Below are positions 60,977-64,000 of a DNA stretch of 64,000 bases, one piece after another. A program made the position numbers and the translations under genes. Below the pieces are notes generated by a model. That model did not search any database and was not told where the DNA came from. It saw nothing but the letters and a program-made list of their open reading frames with translations. Each line of letters begins with the position of its first letter. Positions within the stretch are counted from its first letter, which is position 1. Source of the DNA: Botrimarina mediterranea (GTDB lineage Bacteria > Planctomycetota > Planctomycetia > Pirellulales > Lacipirellulaceae). The stretch spans positions 3,319,363 to 3,383,362 of the forward strand of contig NZ_CP036349.1 in NCBI RefSeq assembly GCF_007753265.1, written 5' to 3'.

Positions 60977-61588
60977 TCAAGTCGTGTCCGCTGCTATTTC
61001 GCTCTCGGGAGTGGCATTGCCTCCGTTGTAAAGGCTAGCCGTCTTTGACAAGCGGTATAGCAGCCAGAGCGTCATGCCGACGACCAGTAGCTCGCCGGCC
61101 AGCATGCAGAGTTCCGCCAGCTGGCTGACGATGTCCATCGACGACACCCAGTAGCTGCGATTCTCGGCGGAGGTCTGGATAACCGGCACGCCCCCTTGGG
61201 GCGCCTTCATGAACAAGTAGAGCAGACGCGCGGCCCCGACGATGAGCAGCAGCATCGAAGCAACAATCCCGAGCACGCCGGCCCACAGCCCGACCCATAG
61301 CACGCGCGCCAACTTCTTGTAGGGGGGACGCCGCGCGGGATCAGCCATACGTGCGCCCAGCGACGCGTAGCGGTACGACCAAAAGGTGGTGAACAGCAGG
61401 ATCGCCAGCCCGCCGATCGCGAGCACGTCGGTAACGCTGGGATCGCTGCGGACGCCGGTCGCTCTGCCAAACAAGAAGTAGCCCAGCGTCGCCAGCGGCA
61501 CGATGGCCAGCGCCAACTGAACGAAGACCCCGGTCCAACCGAGCCGTCGAAAGGAAGCGGCCACCGACTCGATGGTTGGGCTGGACAT
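60977..61588 (-). CDS. Integral membrane protein, DUF3611-like
   Basis: The 203-residue protein has four to five hydrophobic segments: FVQLALAIVPLATLGYFLF, VLAIGGLAILLFTTFWSYRYASLGARM, ARVLWVGLWAGVLGIVASMLLLIVGAARLLYLF and CMLAGELLVVGMTLWLLYRL. Its N terminus (SFRRLGWTGVFVQLALAIVPL) resembles the DUF3611 family of membrane proteins. No enzymatic motif is present. It sits on the same strand as the DUF502 gene with about 50 nt between them. Function unknown. Confidence 0.72.
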   Translation of the reverse strand: MSSPTIESVAASFRRLGWTGVFVQLALAIVPLATLGYFLFGRATGVRSDPSVTDVLAIGGLAILLFTTFWSYRYASLGARMADPARRPPYKKLARVLWVGLWAGVLGIVASMLLLIVGAARLLYLFMKAPQGGVPVIQTSAENRSYWVSSMDIVSQLAELCMLAGELLVVGMTLWLLYRLSKTASLYNGGNATPESEIAADTT

Positions 61589-61637
61589 TGCTGGGAGTCC
61601 TCAAAGGTGACTTGGCTCGGGACCAATTCGATGCGTG

Positions 61638-62324
61638 TTAAGTGGACGAGGTCTCGTTCTCGGAACGTTCTTCGTTGAGATGCGCCGGCGCGCTCATGCC
61701 CATCGACATGTACATCCCTAATAACTCGTCCATGGAGCAGCCGGCAGGTTTGACCCACTCGGCCTTGACGCACAAGAGGGCGCCACCGAAGGGGACGGGC
61801 GCCGTGGGAACGATCACTACCCGGTAGTCCACGCCGTTCATGTGGATGAGCTTGGCGGTGGGCATGAGAGCGGGGATGCCTGCCGAGAGGTCGTCGCCGA
61901 AGTAACAGATGACGGGCGCCATCCCCTCGATCGAATCTTGCTTGCGATCGAACATGCTGGTGAGATTCTTCGACGCATCGTAGACGGTGTTGACGACCGG
62001 GACCCGACCCAGCGCGCTGTCCATGACGACGCGCAGACTCCGGCCGGGGCCACGTTCGACCAAGATACCCACGAGGTAGATCATCAGCACCACGCCCACC
62101 AGCCCGATGACATAGGCGGTGGCTTCGCACGCCGAGACCGTCATGCCTGCCGAGCGAAGCAGCTTGCCGAAGCTGCTGGAAGGGCCGACAAGATTGTGAA
62201 GAAACACAACAAGCCAGGCCAACACCGCCAGCGTGAGCGCTAGGGGCAGAACGCCTAGGATGCCGGTCAAGTAGGTGCGGGATATCCGTTGCCAGAAGGT
62301 CAGCGGAACCATTGGTTCGGACAT
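61638..62324 (-). CDS. DUF502 family inner-membrane protein
   Basis: The 228-residue protein has two N-terminal spans (TGILGVLPLALTLAVLAWLVVFLHN and AYVIGLVGVVLMIYLVGILVERGPGRSL) and then a conserved soluble domain with ALGRVPVVNTVYDASKNLTSMFD, TAPVPFGGALLCVKAEWVKPAGCSMDELL and YMSMG. This is the usual DUF502 layout, of unknown function. ATG 62324 gives the normal N terminus; the open frame continues 46 codons upstream into a poorly conserved stretch. Confidence 0.86.
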   Translation of the reverse strand: MSEPMVPLTFWQRISRTYLTGILGVLPLALTLAVLAWLVVFLHNLVGPSSSFGKLLRSAGMTVSACEATAYVIGLVGVVLMIYLVGILVERGPGRSLRVVMDSALGRVPVVNTVYDASKNLTSMFDRKQDSIEGMAPVICYFGDDLSAGIPALMPTAKLIHMNGVDYRVVIVPTAPVPFGGALLCVKAEWVKPAGCSMDELLGMYMSMGMSAPAHLNEERSENETSST

Positions 62325-62672
62325 GAGGTCTCTGGGGATCGCCTCCGCACACGAAAGACGCAATGCCGCTTTAGAGCCGATTCTAATCCGCGCAGCTAGA
62401 CCCGCACAACGAGTTCGCACATTGTCCGGGGTGATGACCTCTTGATGGGTTCTTAGTCGCAACCGTCGACGGGGCGCGGCGGGTAACCGCGTGGCTAACC
62501 GGGTTTATGGTGGACATTCGCAGGGTGCGGGTTAAGCTACGCTCGCCGATTGCGTCCGGCCTGCTCCTTGCACGTGAAACAGCTTGTGTGGCCTCTTGCC
62601 ACCTAGCTATTGAGCGCCCTCCGTGACGTGTTCAGCTGAGCTGGCGACTTTCTTACCACGAATCGTCTGCGT
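62325..62672. other. Divergent intergenic region without a recognisable gene
   Basis: The 348 nt between the leftward DUF502 gene and the rightward SLC13 gene carry no convincing ORF, RNA or repeat. Promoters for both genes are expected here, but no clear -35/-10 pair or operator could be assigned. Confidence 0.5.
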
Positions 62673-64000
62673 ATGAGCACCGAGCTCGGAATCGTTCTTG
62701 GCCTGCTGTCGGCAGCGATCGTGATGTTCGCGGTCAATAAGCCGCGGATGGATGCGGTGGCGCTGATCATGCTCACACTGCTCCCGTTTACGGGGGTGGT
62801 GTCGATGAGCGAAGCCCTGGCGGGATTCAGCGACTCGAACATCGTGCTGATCGCCGCGCTCTTTGTGCTTGGCGATGGCCTGGTGCGCACCGGGGTGGCC
62901 CAGGCATTGGGAGACTGGCTGCTGGCCCGCGCGGGCGAGAGCAACACGCTGCTGCTGATGCTGCTGATGGTTGTCGTCGCGGGCCTAGGAGCCACCATGA
63001 GCTCAACCGCCGTGACAGCGATCTTCGTTCCTGTCGGGTTGCGCATCGCTCAGAACACGGGCGTAGCACCTAGCAAACTCATGATGCCGATCAGCTCCGC
63101 CGCCTTGATCAGCGGCATGATGACGCTGATCGCTACGGCGCCAAACTTGGTGGTCAATAGCGAACTGGTGCGCCACGGGTTCGACGGGTTTAATTTTTTC
63201 AGCTTCACGCCGTTCGGCGCGGTAGTGCTCGTGCTGGGGGTGGTGTATATGCTCATCGCCCAGCGCTGGCTGCCGGCCGGTGAACAGGGGGGCGCCGCCG
63301 CCAGCGGCAAGCCGACGCTTTCGGATTGGATCAGGGAGTACGGCTTGTCCGCCCGAGAGCACCGCCTGCGGGTCCTTGCGGACTCTTCGCTTGTAGGCCA
63401 CACGGTGGCCGAGGCACGGATGCGGGATACGTCCGGCGCGAGCCTTATCGGAATCGAACGCCATGGCCGGCTTATCGAACCCCACGCCAATACCGAACTC
63501 CACGACGGGGACGTGCTCTTTGTCGATCTCTACGCCGAAGACCCCGACGTGGACGCTCTGCGTCGACAGTTCTCTCTCGAACCGCTGCCACTGACCGGAG
63601 CGTACTTCAGCGACTACCAGCAGCAGATTGGTATGGCCGAGGTGGTGGTCCCGGCCTCGTCCAACCTGATCGGTAAGTCGCTCGTCGAATCGGACTTCCG
63701 TCACCGCTATCGGCTGACCGTCATCGGCTTGCGGCGCGGGACCACGGCCATTACGCGGTCGATCGAGAACGAGCCGCTCGTCGCCGGCGATACGCTGCTG
63801 GTAACTGGTCCGTGGGACGCTGTCCGCGGCTTACAAGTCGATCGACGCCATTTAGTGGTCTTCAATCTGCCTGCGGAAATGGACGAGGTGCTGCCGGTCC
63901 CGGGCAAGGCCGCCGTAGCGGTAGGGTGTCTGCTGCTGGTCGTGGGGCTGATGGTCAGCGGCCTTATTCCCAACGTCCAGGCCGCGCTCCTCGGCTGCCT
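62673..64000 (+). CDS. SLC13/DASS-family permease with TrkA-C domain, N-terminal part
   Basis: The frame is open from ATG 62673 to the window end (about 442 residues, truncated). The N-terminal membrane domain has VNKPRMDAVALIMLTLLPFTGVVS, SDSNIVLIAALFVLGDGLVRTGVAQ, LGATMSSTAVTAIFVPVG, and PISSAALISGMMTLIATAPNLVVN, the ATAPN element being a family hallmark. After about residue 215 come two soluble TrkA-C-like segments (SGASLIGIERHGRLIEPHANTEL and VVVPASSNLIGKSLVESDFRHRY). Members transport dicarboxylates, sulfate or similar anions; the substrate here is open. Further spans begin at the edge (AVAVGCLLLVVGLMVSGLIP). Confidence 0.85.
   Translation, partial: MSTELGIVLGLLSAAIVMFAVNKPRMDAVALIMLTLLPFTGVVSMSEALAGFSDSNIVLIAALFVLGDGLVRTGVAQALGDWLLARAGESNTLLLMLLMVVVAGLGATMSSTAVTAIFVPVGLRIAQNTGVAPSKLMMPISSAALISGMMTLIATAPNLVVNSELVRHGFDGFNFFSFTPFGAVVLVLGVVYMLIAQRWLPAGEQGGAAASGKPTLSDWIREYGLSAREHRLRVLADSSLVGHTVAEARMRDTSGASLIGIERHGRLIEPHANTELHDGDVLFVDLYAEDPDVDALRRQFSLEPLPLTGAYFSDYQQQIGMAEVVVPASSNLIGKSLVESDFRHRYRLTVIGLRRGTTAITRSIENEPLVAGDTLLVTGPWDAVRGLQVDRRHLVVFNLPAEMDEVLPVPGKAAVAVGCLLLVVGLMVSGLIPNVQAALLGC

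Overview
The window comes from a GC-rich planctomycete, most likely of the Pirellulales/Lacipirellulaceae kind. The evidence is two DUF1559 pilin-like proteins, a secreted pectate lyase ending in a dockerin-like repeat plus a PEP-CTERM anchor, a CotH-type protein with Gly/Pro-rich linkers, many Gfo/Idh/MocA oxidoreductases and TIM-barrel isomerases, and a tmRNA whose tag ends in NYALAA. No rRNA, tRNA, prophage, IS transposase or CRISPR array was seen.

Region 1-20.2 kb (minus strand) is a long catabolic operon read towards position 1. Its regulators (GntR, AraC type) and a DUF1559 gene lie upstream. Then come a GH43-like/GH29 fusion enzyme, an L-fucose/arabinose-isomerase-like protein, a transketolase split into two genes, a glycerol-kinase-like FGGY kinase, an Rbs-type sugar ABC importer with a DUF2291 partner, a RuBisCO-like protein (RLP), a DUF1537 acid-sugar kinase, an Asp/Glu-racemase-like protein, a BASS transporter and a truncated beta-helix protein. 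Most junctions are ATGA or GTGA overlaps. The set resembles the known D-apiose/apionate catabolic enzymes (apulose kinase, split apulose-4-phosphate transketolase, 3-oxo-isoapionate kinase and RLP decarboxylase/transcarboxylase). The substrate assignment is inference.

Region 20.6-31.5 kb (plus strand) carries a sialidase-fold protein with four Asp boxes, a DapA/KDG-aldolase family enzyme, a second DUF1559 protein, an orphan sugar-binding protein, a large alpha/beta-hydrolase esterase, a GH78 rhamnosidase, a methyltransferase and a secreted beta-propeller. Region 31.7-34.2 kb is housekeeping or unknown (hypothetical protein, GNAT, a 57-aa protein, DinB). Region 34.6-42.7 kb (minus) is an operon of a hydroxyisobutyrate-dehydrogenase-like enzyme, a Tat-exported Gfo/Idh protein, a DUF6807/PmoA protein, an SSS symporter and a second GH78. 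It diverges from an XylR-type regulator at 43.1 kb.

Region 44.4-49.8 kb encodes the pectate lyase followed by a complete TRAP transporter. After BON, UspA and CotH genes, 52.9-60.1 kb holds an SDR reductase, a uronate isomerase (UxaC), a LarA-like nickel racemase/epimerase, two TIM-barrel isomerases and a Gfo/Idh oxidoreductase, separated by several palindromic intergenic repeats. The last part holds ssrA, two small membrane proteins (one DUF502) and the start of an SLC13 permease.

Taken together, the genes look like a pectin/rhamnogalacturonan utilisation supercluster. Extracellular cleavage would be by PL1-like, GH78, GH29/GH43 and esterase enzymes, uptake by ABC, TRAP, SSS and BASS systems, and breakdown by routes for uronates, deoxy-keto acids and probably a branched or unusual pentose.
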